Source of the DNA: Siphonodentalium dalli
Lineage: Eukaryota; Mollusca; Scaphopoda; Gadilida; Siphonodentaliidae
Reading direction: 5' to 3'
Length of the DNA stretch: 64,000 nt
NCBI GenBank assembly: GCA_032622095.1
Contig: CP136066.1
Coordinates: forward strand, 171,739,164 to 171,803,163
Shown here: positions 48,471 to 62,878 of the stretch, one piece after another
Numbering within the stretch: position 1 is the first letter of the stretch
How the letters are laid out: each line of letters begins with the position of its first letter
Program-made: the position numbers and the translations under genes
The notes under the pieces: model-generated
Databases searched by the model: none
Told to the model about the DNA's origin: nothing
Seen by the model: only the letters and a program-made list of their open reading frames with translations

Positions 48471-49394
48471 GTAATTGAAAGTGGGATAGATATCAAATTA
48501 TGTATGATAATGTTCCTTCATTAAAATACTTTTGACCATTAACTTTCCAGCTAATGACATACTCATATTGGAACTCCCAATTTGAGAGTCATATAGTTAT
48601 ATACCGACAGATACGAATATGTTTTTGCAATTCATTATGGGAGACTCGCATATATAAGAGAATACATGTGAAGTGCATCTCGCATCATAAAAGGGTTAAG
48701 TGTTATCAAAACGCGACAGCACGCCTATCAATCAATGAATCTTTTGCGATAATACATTCTGGTTAGCTGCGACAGTTGCTCACTAACATTTTCTCATGAA
48801 AAAGAATTTTTTATTTGTGATATTGGATTATCACTTTATATTATGTTTTTTTTTACGACTCAGGTAGCACTATATTTACCTGCCCAATGTAAACATCATT
48901 GCATTTATCCAATAGGGAGCCTTGTATATATTAGAGGACCAGCCAATGTAACTAGCATTGCATGGACTCAGCATGGCAAAATATATCATAATTGTTAATG
49001 TTCTTTTTTATCTAATGCTTTTGAGCAACAGAAGGATGAACAATGAAGAGACCATCAGTGGAATAAATTTACAAAGAAAATTTACCCTTTGGACATATGG
49101 CTCATGGTTCACATAGAGTTATTTTTCTGATATATCAAACCAACAATGTTAACGGACAGACAGACAGATTACATAATACGACCTTTTTTCAAAAGGGCGT
49201 ATAAAAACTGGCCAGGTCTATGTATATTTTCGAATGTAAAAGTTAGATTATGATAGACGAATATGATTAATCCAAGCCCATGTTTTGCATAGCTAATGCA
49301 ACTCTACCTTGATTCTCTGATGCTAAATTCTTGTGGTAGTTCAACTAAGTAGACTAATTCAACATGAGTCTAATCATTCCATTTTCATTTATAG

Positions 49395-50155
49395 GTACGA
49401 ATAAGCAAACATCGCGATGCTGAAAAGAACAAGAACATACAATAATTTACTACCTACATTTCTATTAGAGCGCCCGAAACCATTTATAGATCACTGCAAG
49501 AAAAGACTGTATCCAATATCAACCATCAGCAACAATGACATACAAAACATAGATTCTGGAATATTCCTGGTCAAGTCAGAGACAGACTCAAAAACAAAGT
49601 ATATCGTTAAACTGACTGACAGCATCATCCAATGTGAATGTGCCGATTGGACTCACCACTACCTCCCATGTAAGCACATGCTTGCAATAATATCTAATAA
49701 TTCGGTGAAATGGGAAGAGTTGCCGAACAACTATATCAGCAGCGTAACATTTGTATGCGATTGCGCATACACAAACATTCCACCATCAAGATCAAGCTGG
49801 GAGCCAAAAAAAAACTAAACTTGTCAACATTGATATACCATCAAAAATAAAGTTATCTAGAGACAGAGAGGCTCGGAATAAACTGTCAGAGATCATTGAC
49901 TGTACATATAATTTCGGTTTAGAGGATGACGCCTTGAAAAACATTGGCAAAATTATTCAAAAAAAAACAAACAATATGGAGATCAAAATATTGAGAAAAA
50001 AAAAGTGTCGAAAAAAACCGAAGTAATAGAAACTTCTGAGATAACGGTTTCTGAAATGAAAAAGATGAATGTAGTGGCGACACCAACACCAACAACTCAA
50101 CTAATACAGAGAAATGCAGCAATGAGTGGCAGCCAACAGGCATGGATAAACAAGG
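49395..50155 (+). pseudogene. Unit 7 exon A, early stop and frameshift
   Basis: 761 bp. The third full codon is TAA where others have GAA, and a longer A-run after GAGCC (49,806 on) shifts the frame. WTHHYLPCKH intact, followed by AIISNN. Confidence 0.78.
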
Positions 50156-51344
50156 GTAAGTATTACTATGGGTTAGTTAGGTTATAAATGTGATCTGTGG
50201 ATGATAGGTCTAATTCATGTATTAAATAAATTTCAAATTTGACAATTCTTGCGAAATTAACTGGGCATTGAGATTTCACAAATAAAATTAATATATAGCT
50301 AGTTTTTCGCAATGATTATAGTTTATTTTTAATAACATTTATCTGTCAAGTTATGAAAACTTCTTTATTAAAGATGCCCTGTACTATTGCACACAAAAAA
50401 AACCATGATCTGTACCTTTTTTTAAACACACATGCCATTTGTCCACAAATTGGAGCCTTTGATGGCCAGATATAAACTTTCAATAAACAAAGTGTTAACA
50501 AGTTGTGATTAGTTAACAAATATTCCAAGAATTGTCTTTTATAAAACCATCCATGTTTTCGTAGTAATAAAGAGCGTTCTCAGTTATGACCTTTTGTACT
50601 CTTTTTCAACATGACACAAACAGATTTGCACATTTTCGTGATGCATGTGACTTCAAATTGATGGTGTTTTCATTTTGCTATTGACCTGAAAATTAATTCT
50701 AAATTTTGACTAAGTTGGTGCCAAATCGGAAGCGGCAAATATATATAATAAAGAGCACTTAATATAGCAATATATCATACAGAGTCACGATAACCTTGAA
50801 AATGCATGACATTTACAATAAAATAATAACTAACCTCTATTAAACGGACATGGTACGCTCAAATAGCTCGTTTGAACTTCCAAATTATGTGTGTTGACAT
50901 GCTTCATATTTCTTATACTGATTAAAGAAAACATATTTCCATTTTTCTCAAAGTGATAACGTCTATTATATTGTGTTATGTATTTTTATTTGTTTAATAG
51001 TTTGATGGTTTTTGTTAATGTTACACAGCAAATATCCTACTCCACTAACAGTGTTTGTGCTGGGCAAAAAAAAAACATTTTCAGAATTTTTTTGGCCAAA
51101 TGTAAACATTTTAAGCCACCCCCCCCCCCCAACATCCGTTTCCAGATTCATGTCAGACAAAAATTTGTCTCAGCTGGACAAATCACTGTGAGTGGTGCAT
51201 CTCACACAAATCTAACTGAAACTGATGTCACACTTCAAACTGATTTCATACAATTTTGATCCTGGTTTTAAATACGTTGTTTTCTTTGGGCTTTACTAAA
51301 ACATAAAGGGCAATTATTGACATAGCTTCCACTTCTCATTTCAG

Positions 51345-51469
51345 TAAAGTTCATACAGGATCCAAAGAAAATCCCACATGGGTACTATGTGGCTGTCAAA
51401 AATCGAAGCAAAGTCCAAGACGTGGATATTGCAAAACTGGTCTTCGAAAAGGCATATTTGGACAACGAG
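51345..51469 (+). CDS. Unit 7 exon B
   Basis: 125 bp, intact, same splice sites and phase. Confidence 0.58.
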
Positions 51470-52394
51470 GTAATTGAAAGTGGGATAGATATCAAATTAT
51501 GTATGATAATGTTCCTTCATTAAAATACTTTTGACCATTAACTTTCCAGCTAATGACATACTCATATTGGAACTCACAATTTGGGAGTCATATAGTTATA
51601 TACCGACAGATACGAATATGTTTTTGCAATTCATTATGGGAGACTCGCATATATAAGAGAATACATGTGAAGTGCATCTCACATCATAAAAGGGTTAAGT
51701 GTTATCAAAACGCGACAGGACGCCTATCATCAATCAATCAATCTTTTGCGATAATACATTCTGGTTAGCTGCGACAGTTGCTCACTAACATTTTCTCATG
51801 AAAAAGAATTTTTTATTTGTGATATTGGATTATCACTTTATATTATGTTATGTTTACGACTCAGGTAGCACTATATTTACCTGCCTAATGTAAATACCAT
51901 TGCATTTATCCAATAGGGAGCCTTGTATATATTAGAGGACCAGCCAATGTAACTGGCATTGCATGGACTCAGCATGGCAAAATATATCATAATTGTTAAT
52001 GTTCTTTTTATCTAATGCTTTTGAGCAACAGAAGGATGAACAATGAAGAGACCATCATTGGAATAAATTTACAAAGAAAATTTACCCTTTGGACATATGG
52101 CTCATGGTTCACATAGAGTTATTTTTCTGATATATCAAACCAACAATGTTAACGGACAGACAGACAGATTACATAATACGACCTTTTTTCAAAAGGGCGT
52201 ATAAAAACTGGCCAGGTCTATGTATATTTTCGAATGTAAAAGTTAGATTATGATAGACGAATATGATTAATCCAAGCCCATGTTTTGCATAGCTAATGCA
52301 ACTCTATCTTGATTCTCTGATGCTAAATTCTTGTGGTAGTTCAACTAAGTAGACTAATTCAACATGAGTCTAATCATTCCATTTTCATTTATAG

Positions 52395-53150
52395 GTACGA
52401 AGAAGCAAACATCAGGATGCTGAAAAGAACAAGAACATACAATAATTTACTACCTACATTTCTATTAGAGCGCCCTAAACCATTTATAGATCACTGCAAG
52501 AAAAGACTATCCAATATCAACCATCAGCAACAATCACATACAAAACATAGATTCTGGAATATTCCTGGTCAAGTCAGAGACAGACTCAAAAACAAAGTAT
52601 ATCGTTAAACTGACTGACAGCATCATCCAATGTGAATGTGCCGATTGGACTCACCACTACCTCCCATGTAAGCACATGCTTGCAATAATATCTAATAATT
52701 TGGTGAAATGGGAAGAGTTGCCGAACAACTATTCAACAGCGGAACATTTGTATGCGATTGCGCATACACAAACATTCCACCATCAAGATCAAGCTGGGAG
52801 CCAAAAAAAACTAAACTTGTCAACATTGATATACCATCAAAAATAAAGTTATCTAGAGACAGAGAGGCTCGGAATAAACTGTCAGAGATCATTGACTGTA
52901 CATATAATTTCGGTTTAGAGGATGACGCCTTGAAAAACATTGGCAAAATTATTCAAAAAAAACAAACAATATGGAGATCAAAATATTGAGAAAAAAAAAG
53001 TGTCGAAAAAAACCGAAGTAATAGAAACTTCTGAGATAACGGTTTCTGAAATGAAAAAGATGAATGTAGTGGCGACACCAACACCAACAACTCAACTAAT
53101 ACAGAGAAATGCAGCAATGAGTGGCAGCCAACAGGCATGGATAAACAAGG
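52395..53150 (+). pseudogene. Unit 8 exon A, two early frameshifts
   Basis: 756 bp. Two bases are missing in AAGACT(GT)ATCCAA near 52,508 and one in ACTATATCAAC near 52,732, besides A-run changes. The 2-bp loss and GCGCCCTAAACC are shared with unit 12. Confidence 0.78.
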
Positions 53151-54341
53151 GTAAGTATTACTATGGGTTAGTTAGGTTATAAATGTGATCTGTGGATGAT
53201 AGGTCTAATTCATGTATTAAATAAATTTCAAATTTGACAATTCTTGCGAAATTAACTGGGCATTGAGATTTCACAAATAAAATTAATATATAGCTAGTTT
53301 TTCGCAATGATTATAGTTTATTTTTAATAACATTTATCTGTCAAGTTATGAAAACTTCTTTATTAAAGATGCCCTGTACTATTGCACACAAAAAAAACCA
53401 TGATCTGTACCTTTTTTTAAACACACATGCCATTTGTCCACAAATTGGAGCCTTTGATGGCCAGATATAAACTTTCAATAAACAAAGTGTTAACAAGTTG
53501 TGATTAGTTAACAAATATTCCAAGAATTGTCTTTTATAAAACCATCCATGTTTTCGTAGTAATAAAGAGCGTTCTCAGTTATGACCTTTTGTACTCTTTT
53601 TCAACATGACACAAACAGATTTGCACATTTTCGTGATGCATGTGACTTCAAATTGATGGTGTTTTCATTTTGCTATTGACCTGAAAATTAATTCTAAATT
53701 TTGACTAAGTTGGTGCCAAATCGGAAGCGGCAAATATATATAATAAAGAGCACTTAATATAGCAATATATCATACAGAGTCACGATAACCTTGAAAATGC
53801 ATGACATTTACAATAAAATAATAACTAACCTCTATTAAACGGACATGGTACGCTCAAATAGCTCGTTTGAACTTCCAAATTATGTGTGTTGACATGCTTC
53901 ATATTTCTTATACTGATTAAAGAAAACATATTTCCATTTTTCTCAAAGTGATAACGTCTATTATATTGTGTTATGTATTTTTATTTGTTTAATAGTTTGA
54001 TGGTTTTTGTTAATGTTACACAGCAAATATCCTACTCCACTAACAGTGTTTGTGCTGGGCAAAAAAAAAACATTTTCAGAATTTTTTTGGCCAAATGTAA
54101 ACATTTTAAGCCACCCCCCCCCCCCCCAACATCCGTTTCCAGATTCATGTCAGACAAAAATTTGTCTCAGCTGGACAAATCACTGTGAGTGGTGCATCTC
54201 ACACAAATCTAACTGAAACTGATGTCACACTTCAAACTGATTTCATACAATTTTGATCCTGGTTTTAAATACGTTGTTTTCTTTGGGCTTTACTAAAACA
54301 TAAAGGGCAATTATTGACATAGCTTCCACTTCTCATTTCAG

Positions 54342-54466
54342 TAAAGTTCATACAGGATCCAAAGAAAATCCCACATGGGTACTATGTGGCTGTCAAAAAT
54401 CGAAGCAAAGTCCAAGACGTGGATATTGCAAAACTGGTCTTCGAAAAGGCATATTTGGACAACGAG
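54342..54466 (+). CDS. Unit 8 exon B
   Basis: 125 bp, intact, same splice sites and phase. Confidence 0.58.
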
Positions 54467-55389
54467 GTAATTGAAAGTGGGATAGATATCAAATTATGTA
54501 TGATAATGTTCCTTCATTAAAATACTTTTGACCATTAACTTTCCAGCTAATGACATACTCATATTGGAACTCACAATTTGGGAGTCATATAGTTATATAC
54601 CGACAGATACGAATATGTTTTTGCAATTCATTATGGGAGACTCGCATATATAAGAGAATACATGTGAAGTGCATCTCACATCATAAAAGGGTTAAGTGTT
54701 ATCAAAACGCGACAGGACGCCTATCAATCAATCAATCTTTTGCGATAATACATTCTGGTTAGCTGCGACAGTTGCTCACTAACATTTTCTCATGAAAAAG
54801 AATTTTTTATTTGTGATATTGGATTATCACTTTATATTATGTTATGTTTACGACTCAGGTAGCACTATATTTACCTGCCTAATGTAAACACCATTGCATT
54901 TATCCAATAGGGAGCCTTGTATATATTAGAGGACCAGCCAATGTAACTGGCATTGCATGGACTCAGCATGGCAAAATATATCATAATTGTTAATGTTCTT
55001 TTTTATCTAATGCTTTTGAGCAACAGAAGGATGAACAATGAAGAGACCATCATTGGAATAAATTTACAAAGAAAATTTACCCTTTGGACATATGGCTCAT
55101 GGTTCACATAGAGTTATTTTTCTGATATATCAAACCAACAATGTTAACGGACAGACAGACAGATTACATAATACGACCTTTTTTCAAAAGGGCGTATAAA
55201 AACTGGCCAGGTCTATGTATATTTTCGAATGTAAAAGTTAGATTATGATAGACGAATATGATTAATCCAAGCCCATGTTTTGCATAGCTAATGCAACTCT
55301 ATCTTGATTCTCTGATGCTAAATTCTTGTGGTAGTTCAACTAAGTAGACTGATTCAACATGAGTCTAATCATTCCATTTTCATTTATAG

Positions 55390-56149
55390 GTTCGAAGAAG
55401 CAAACATCAGGATGCTGAAAAGAACAAGAACATACAATAATTTACTACCTACATTTCTATTAGAGCGCCCGAAACCATTTATAGATCACTGCAAGAAAAG
55501 ACTGTATCCAATATCAACCATCAGCAACAATCACATACAAAACATAGATTCTGGAATATTCCTGGTCAAGTCAGAGACAGACTCAAAAACAAAGTATATC
55601 GTTAAACTGACTGACAGCATCATCCAATGTGAATGTGCCGATTGGACTCACCACTACCTCCCATGTAAGCACATGCTTGCAATAATATCTAATAATTTGG
55701 TGAAATGGGAAGAGTTGCCGAACAACTATATCAACAGCGTAACATTTGTATGCGATTGCGCATACACAAACATTCCACCATCAAGATCAAGCTGGGAGCC
55801 AAAACAACCAAAACTTGTCAACATTGATATACCATCAAAAATAAAGTTATCTAGAGACAGAGAGGCTCGGAATAAACTGTCAGAGATCATTGACTGTACA
55901 TATAATTTCGGTTTAGAGGATGACGCCTTGAAAAACATTGGCAAAATTATTAAAAAAAAACAAACAATATGGAGATCAAAATATTGAAGAAAAAAAAAGT
56001 GTCGAAAAAAACCGAAGTAATAGAAACTTCGGAGATAACGGTTTCTGAAATGAAAAAGATGAATGTAGTGGCGACACCAACACCAACAACTCAACTAATA
56101 CAGAGAAATGCAGCAATGAGTGGCAGCCAACAGGCATGGATCAACAAGG
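55390..56149 (+). pseudogene. Unit 9 exon A, frameshifted
   Basis: 760 bp. First codon TTC in place of TAC; KQPKLV in place of KKTKLV. A-run shift with stop at 55,987. WTHHYLPCKH intact. Confidence 0.75.
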
Positions 56150-57337
56150 GTAAGTATTACTATGGGTTAGTTAGGTTATAAATGTGGTCTGTGGATGATA
56201 GGTCTAATTCATGTATTAAATATATTTCAAATTTGACAATTCTTGCGAAATTAACTGGGCATTGAGATTTCACAAATAAAATTAATATATAGCTAGTTTT
56301 TCGCAATGATTATAGTTCATTTTTAATAACATTTATCTGTCAAGTTATGAAAACTTCTTTATTAAAGATGCCCTGTACTATTGCACACCAAAAAACCATG
56401 ATCTGTACCTTTTTTATACACACATGCCATTTGTCCACAAATTGGAGCCTTTGATGGCCAGATATAAACTTTCAATAAACAAAGTGTTAACAAGTTGTGA
56501 TTAGTTAACAAATATTCCAAGAATTGTCTTTTATAAAACCATCCATGTTTTCGTAGTAATAAAGAGCGTTCTCAGTTATGACCTTTTGTACTCTTTTCAA
56601 CATGACACAAACAGATTTGCACATTTTCGTGATGCATGTGACTTCAAATTGATGGTGTTTTCATTTTACTATTGACCTGAAAATTAATTCTAAATTTTGA
56701 CTAAGTTGGTGCCAAATCGGAAGCGGCAAATATATAGAATAAAGAGCACTTAATATAGCAATATATCATACAAGTCACGATAACCTTGAAAATGCATGAC
56801 ATTTACAATAAAATAATAACTAACCTCTATTAAACGGACATGGTACGCTCAAATAGCTCGTTTGAACTTCCAAATTATGTGTGTTGACATGCTTCATATT
56901 TCTTATACTGATTAAAGAAAACATATTTCCATTTTTCTCAAAGTGATAACGTCTATTATATTGTGTGTATTTTTATTTGTTTAATAGTTTGATGGTTTTT
57001 GTTAATGTTACACAGCAAATATCCTACTCCACTAACAGTGTTGGTGCTGGGCAAAAAAAAACATTTTCAGATTTTTTTTGGCCAAATGTAAACATTTTAA
57101 GCCACCCCCCCCCCCCCCCCCACAACATCCGTTTCCAGATTCATGTCAGACAAAAAATTGTCTCAGCTGAACAAATCACTGTGAGTGGTGCATCTCACAC
57201 AAATCTAACTGAAACTGATGTCACACTTCAAACTGATTTCATACTATTTTGATCCTGGTTTTAAATGCGTTGTTTTCTTTGGGCTTTACTAAAACATAAA
57301 GGGCAATTATTGACATAGCTTCCACTTCTCATTTCAG

Positions 57338-57462
57338 TAAAGTTCATACAGGATCCAAAGAAAATCCCACATGGGTACTATGTGGCTGTCAAAAATCGAA
57401 GCAAAGTCCAAGACGTGGATATTGCAAAACTGGTCTTCGAAAAGGCATATTTGGACAACGAG
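57338..57462 (+). CDS. Unit 9 exon B
   Basis: 125 bp, intact. Its downstream candidate exon C is broken. Confidence 0.58.
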
Positions 57463-58379
57463 GTAATTGAAAGTGGGATAGATATCAAATTATGTATGAT
57501 AATGTTCCTTCATTTAAATACTTTTGACCATTAACTTTCCAGCTAATAACATACTCATATTGGAACTCCCAATTTGGGAGTCATATAGTTAGTTATATAC
57601 CGACAGATACGAATATGTTTTTGCAATTCATTATGGGAGACTCGCATATATAAGAGAATACATGTGAAGTGCATCTCGCATCATAAAAGGGTTAAGTGTT
57701 ATCAAAACGCGACAGCACGCCTATCAATCAATGAATCTTTTGCGATAATACATTCTGGTTAGCTGCGACAGTTGCTCACTAACATTTTCTCATGAAAAAG
57801 AATTTTTTATTTGTGATATTGGATTATCACTTTATATTTTTTTTTTTTTACGACTCAGGTAGCACTATATTTTACATCATTGCATTTATCCAATAGGGAG
57901 CCTTGTATATATTAGAGGACCAGCCAATGTAACTGGCATTGCATGGACTCAGCATGGCAAAATATATCATAATTGTTAATGTTCTTTTTTATCTAATGCT
58001 TTTGAGCAACAGAAGGATGAACAATGAAGAGACCATCATTGGAATAAATTTACAAAGAAAATTTACCCTTTGGACATATGGCTCATGGTTCACATAGAGT
58101 TATTTTTCTGATATATCAAACCAACAATGTTAACGGACAGACAGACAGACAGATTACATAATACGACCTTTTTTCAAAAGGGCGTATAAAAATTGGCCAG
58201 GTCTATGTATATTTTCGAATGCTAAAGTTAGATTATGATAGACGAATATGATTAATCCAAGCCCATGTTTTGCATAGCTAATGCAACTCTACCTTGATTC
58301 TCTGATGCTAAATTCTTGTGGTAGTTCAACTAAGTAGACTAATTCAACATGAGTCTAATCATTCCATTTTCATTTATAG

Positions 58380-58974
58380 GTACATATTCCTGGTCAAGTC
58401 AGAGACAGACTCAAAAACAAAGTATATCGTTAAACTGACTGACAGCATCATCCAATGTGAATGTGCCGATTGGACTCACCACTACCTCCCATGTAAGCAC
58501 ATGCTTGCAATAATATCTAATAATTTGGTGAAATGGGAAGAGTTGCCGAACAACTATATCAACAGCATAACATTTGTATGCGATTGCGCATACACAAACA
58601 TTCCACCATCAAGATCAAGCTGGGAGCCAAAAAAAACAAACCTTGTCAACATTGATATACCATCAACAATAAAGTTATCTAGAGACAGAGAGGCTCGGAA
58701 TAAACTGTCAGAGATCATTGACTGTACATATAATTTCGGTTTAGAGGATGACGCCTTGAAAAACATTGGCAAAATTATAAAAAAAACAAACAATATGGAG
58801 ATCAAAATATTGAAGAAAAAAAAGTGTCGAAAAAAACCGAAGTAATAGAAACTTCTGAGATAACGGTTTCTGAAACGAAAAAGATGAATGTAGTGGCGAC
58901 ACCAACACCAACAACTCAACTAATACAGAGAACTGCAGCAATGAGTGGCAGCCAACAGGCATGGATCAACAAGG
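58380..58974 (+). pseudogene. Unit 10 exon A with 54-codon in-frame deletion
   Basis: 595 bp. After G-TAC the sequence jumps to ATATTCCTGG, removing 162 bp (54 codons) before the SWIM motif without changing frame. The frame is then lost in the A-runs (stop at 58,845). The SWIM ligands remain. The intron start is also altered (TTTTTATAAG in place of the TGGGTTAGTT stretch). Confidence 0.78.
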
Positions 58975-60166
58975 GTAAGTATTACTTTTTATAAGTATTA
59001 TAGGTTATAAATGTGGTCTGTGGATGATAGGTCTAATTCATGTATTAAATAAATTTCAAATTTGACAATTCTTGCGAAATTAACTGGGCATTGAGATTTC
59101 ACTAATAAAATTAATATATAGCTAGTTTTTCCCAATGATTATAGTTTATTTTTAATAACATTTTATCTGTCAAGTTATGAAAACTTCTTTATTAAAGATG
59201 CCCTGTACTATTGCACACCAAAAAAACATGATCTGTACCTTTTTTATACACACATGCCATTTGTCCACAAATTGGAGCCGTTGGTGGCCAGATATAAACT
59301 TTCAATAAACAAAGTGTTAACAAGTTGTGATTAGTTAACAAATATTCCAAGAATTGTCTTTTATAAAACCATCCATGTTTTCGTAGTAATAAAGAGCGTT
59401 CTCAGTTATGACCTTTTGTACTCTTTTCAACATGACACAAACAGATGATTTGCACAGTTTCGTGATGCATGTGACTTCAAATTGATGGTGTTTCCATTTT
59501 ACTATTGACCTGAAAATTAATTCTAAATTTTGACTAAGTTGGTGCCAAATCGGAAGCGGCAAATATATAGAATAAAGAGCACTTAATATAGCAATATATC
59601 ATACAAGAGTCATGACAACCTTGAAAATGCATGACATTTACAATAAAATAATAACTAACCTCTATTAAACGGACATGGTACGCTCAAATAGCTCGTTTGA
59701 ACTTCCAAATTATGTGTGTTGACATGCTTCATATTTCTTATACTGATTAAAGAAAACATATTTCCATTTTTCTCTAAGTGATAACGTCTATTATATTGTG
59801 TTATGTATTTTTATTTGTTTAATAGTTTGATGGTTTTTGTTAATGTTACACAGCAAATATCCCACTCCACTAACAGTGTTTGTACTGGGCAAAAAAAAAC
59901 ATTTTCAGATTTTTTTTGGCCAAATGTAAACATTTTAAGCCATTCCCCCACAACATCCGTTTCCAGATTCATGTCAGACAAAAAATTTTCTCAGCTGGAC
60001 AAATCACTGTGAGTGGTGCATCTCACACAAATCTAACTGAAACTGATGTCACACTTCAAACTGATTTCATACAATTTTGATCCTGGTTTAAAATACGTTG
60101 TTTTCTTTGGGCTTTACTAAAACATAAAGGGCAATTATTGACATAGCTTCCACTTACTCATTTCAG

Positions 60167-60291
60167 TAAAGTTCATACAGGATCCAAAGAAAATCCCACA
60201 TGGGTACTATGTGGCTGTCAAAAATCGAAGCAAAGTCCAAGACGTGGATATTGCAAAACTGGTCTTCGAAAAGGCATATTTGGACAACGAG
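60167..60291 (+). CDS. Unit 10 exon B
   Basis: 125 bp, intact, same splice sites and phase. Confidence 0.58.
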
Positions 60292-61215
60292 GTAATTGAA
60301 AGTGGGATAGATATCAAATTATGTATGATAATGTTCCTTCATTAAAATACTTTTGACCATTAACTTTCCAGCTAATGACATACTCATATTGGAACTCCCA
60401 ATTTGGGAGACATATAGTTATATACCGACAGATACGAATATGTTTTTGCAATTCATTATGGGAGACTCGCATATATAAGAGAATACATGTGAAGTGCATC
60501 TCGCATCATAAAAGGGTTAAGTGTTATCAAAACGCGACAGCACGCCTATCAATCAATGAATCTTTTGCGATAATACATTCTGGTTAGCTGCGACAGTTGC
60601 TCACTAACATTTTCTCATGAAAAAGAATTTTTTATTTGTGATATTGGATTATCACTTTATATTATGTTTTTTTTAACGACTCAGGTAGCACTATATTTAC
60701 CTGCCCAATGTAAACATCATTGCATTTATCCAATAGGGAGCCTTGTATATATTAGAGGACCAGCCAATGTAACTGGCATTGCATGGACTCAGCATGGCAA
60801 AATATATCATAATTGTTAATGTTCTTTTTTATCTAATGCTTTTGAGCAACAGAAGGATGAACAATGAAGAGACCATCATTGGAATAAATTTACAAAGAAA
60901 ATTTACCCTTTGGACATATGGCTCATGGTTCACATAGAGTTATTTTTCTGATATATCAAACCAACAATGTTAACTGACAGACAGACAGATTACATAATAC
61001 GACCTTTTTTCAAAAGGGCGTATAAAAACTGGCCAGGTCTATGTATATTTTCGAATGTAAAAGTTAGATTATGATAGACGAATATGATTAATCCAAGCCC
61101 ATGTTTTGCATAGCTAATGCAACTCTACCTTGATTCTCTGATGCTAAATTCTTGTGGTAGTTCAACTAAGTAGACTAATTCAACATGAGTCTAGTCATTC
61201 CATTTTCATTTATAG

Positions 61216-61975
61216 GTACGAAGAAGCAAACATCAGGATGCTGAAAAGAACAAGAACATACAATAATTTACTACCTACATTTCTATTAGAGCGCCCGAAA
61301 CCATTTATAGATCACTGCAAGAAAAGACTGTATCCAATATCAACCATCAGCAACAATCACATACAAAACATAGATTCTGGAATATTCCTGGTCAAGTCAG
61401 AGACAGACTCAAAAACAAAGTATATCGTTAAACTGACTGACAGCATCATCCAATGTGAATGTGCCGATTGGACTCACCACTACCTCCCATGTAAGCACAT
61501 GCTTGCAATAATATCTAATAATTTGGTGAAATGGGAAGAGTTGCCGAACAACTATATCAACAGCGTAACATTTGTATGTGATTGCGCATACACAAACATT
61601 CCACCATCAAGATCAAACTGGGAGCCAAAAAAAAACTAAACTTGTCAACATTGATATACCATCAAAAATAAAGTTATCAAGAGACAGAGAGGCTCGGAAT
61701 AAACTGTCAGAGATCATTGACTGTACATATAATTTCGGTTTAGAGGATGACGCCTTGAAAAACATTGGCAAAATTATTCAAAAAAACAAAACAATATGGA
61801 GATCAAAATATTGAGAACAAAAAAGTGTTGAAAAAAACCGAAGTAATAGAAACTTCTGAGATAACGGTTTCTGAAATGAAAAAGATGAATGTAGTAGCGA
61901 CACCAACACCAACAACTCAACTAATACAGATAAATGCAGCAATGGGTGGCAGCCAACAGGCATGGATCAACAAGG
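61216..61975 (+). pseudogene. Unit 11 exon A, frameshifted
   Basis: 760 bp. A longer A-run after GAGCC (61,625 on) shifts the frame (stop at 61,639). Ser to Asn before WEPK; Arg to Ile in QLIQINAAM. WTHHYLPCKH intact. Confidence 0.75.
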
Positions 61976-62753
61976 GTAAGTATTACTATGGGTTAGTTAG
62001 GTTATAAATGTGGTCTGTGGATGATAGGTCTAATTCATGTATTAAATAAATTTCAAATTTGACAATTCTTGCGAAATTAACTGGGCATTGAGATTTCACA
62101 AATAAAATTAATATATAGCTAGTTTTTCGCAATGATTATAGTTTATTTTTAATAACATTTATCTGTCAAGTTATGAAAACTTCTTTATTAAAGATGCCCT
62201 GTACTATTGCACACCAAAAAAACATGATCTGTACCTTTTTTATACACACATGCCATTTGTCCACACATTGGAGCCTTTGATGGCCAGATATAATCTTTCA
62301 ATAAACAAAGTGTTAACAAGTTGTGATTAGTTAACAAATATTCCAAGAATTGTCTTTTATAAAACCATCCATGTCTATTATATTGTGTTATGTATTTTTA
62401 TTTGTTTAATAGTTTGATGGTTTTTGTTAATGTTACACAGCAAATATCCTACTCCACAAACAGTGTTTGTGCTGGGCAAAAAAAAACATTTTCAGATTTT
62501 TTTTGGCCAAATGTCAACATTTTAAGCCATTCCCCCCACAACATCCGTTTCCAGATTCATGTCAGACAAAAAATTGTCTCAGCTGAACAAATCACTGTGA
62601 GTGGTGCATCTCACACAAATCTAACTGAAACTGATGTCACACTTCAAACTGATTTCATACAATTTTGATCCTGGTTTTAAATACGTTGTTTTCTTTGGGC
62701 TTTACTAAAACATAAAGGGCAATTATTGACATAGCTTCCACTTCTCATTTCAG

Positions 62754-62878
62754 TAAAGTTCATACAGGATCCAAAGAAAATCCCACATGGGTACTATGTG
62801 GCTGTCAAAAATCGAAGCAAAGTCCAAGACGTGGATATTGCAAAACTGGTCTTCGAAAAGGCATATTTGGACAACGAG
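62754..62878 (+). CDS. Unit 11 exon B
   Basis: 125 bp, intact. The upstream intron of this unit is about 400 bp shorter than elsewhere. Confidence 0.58.
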
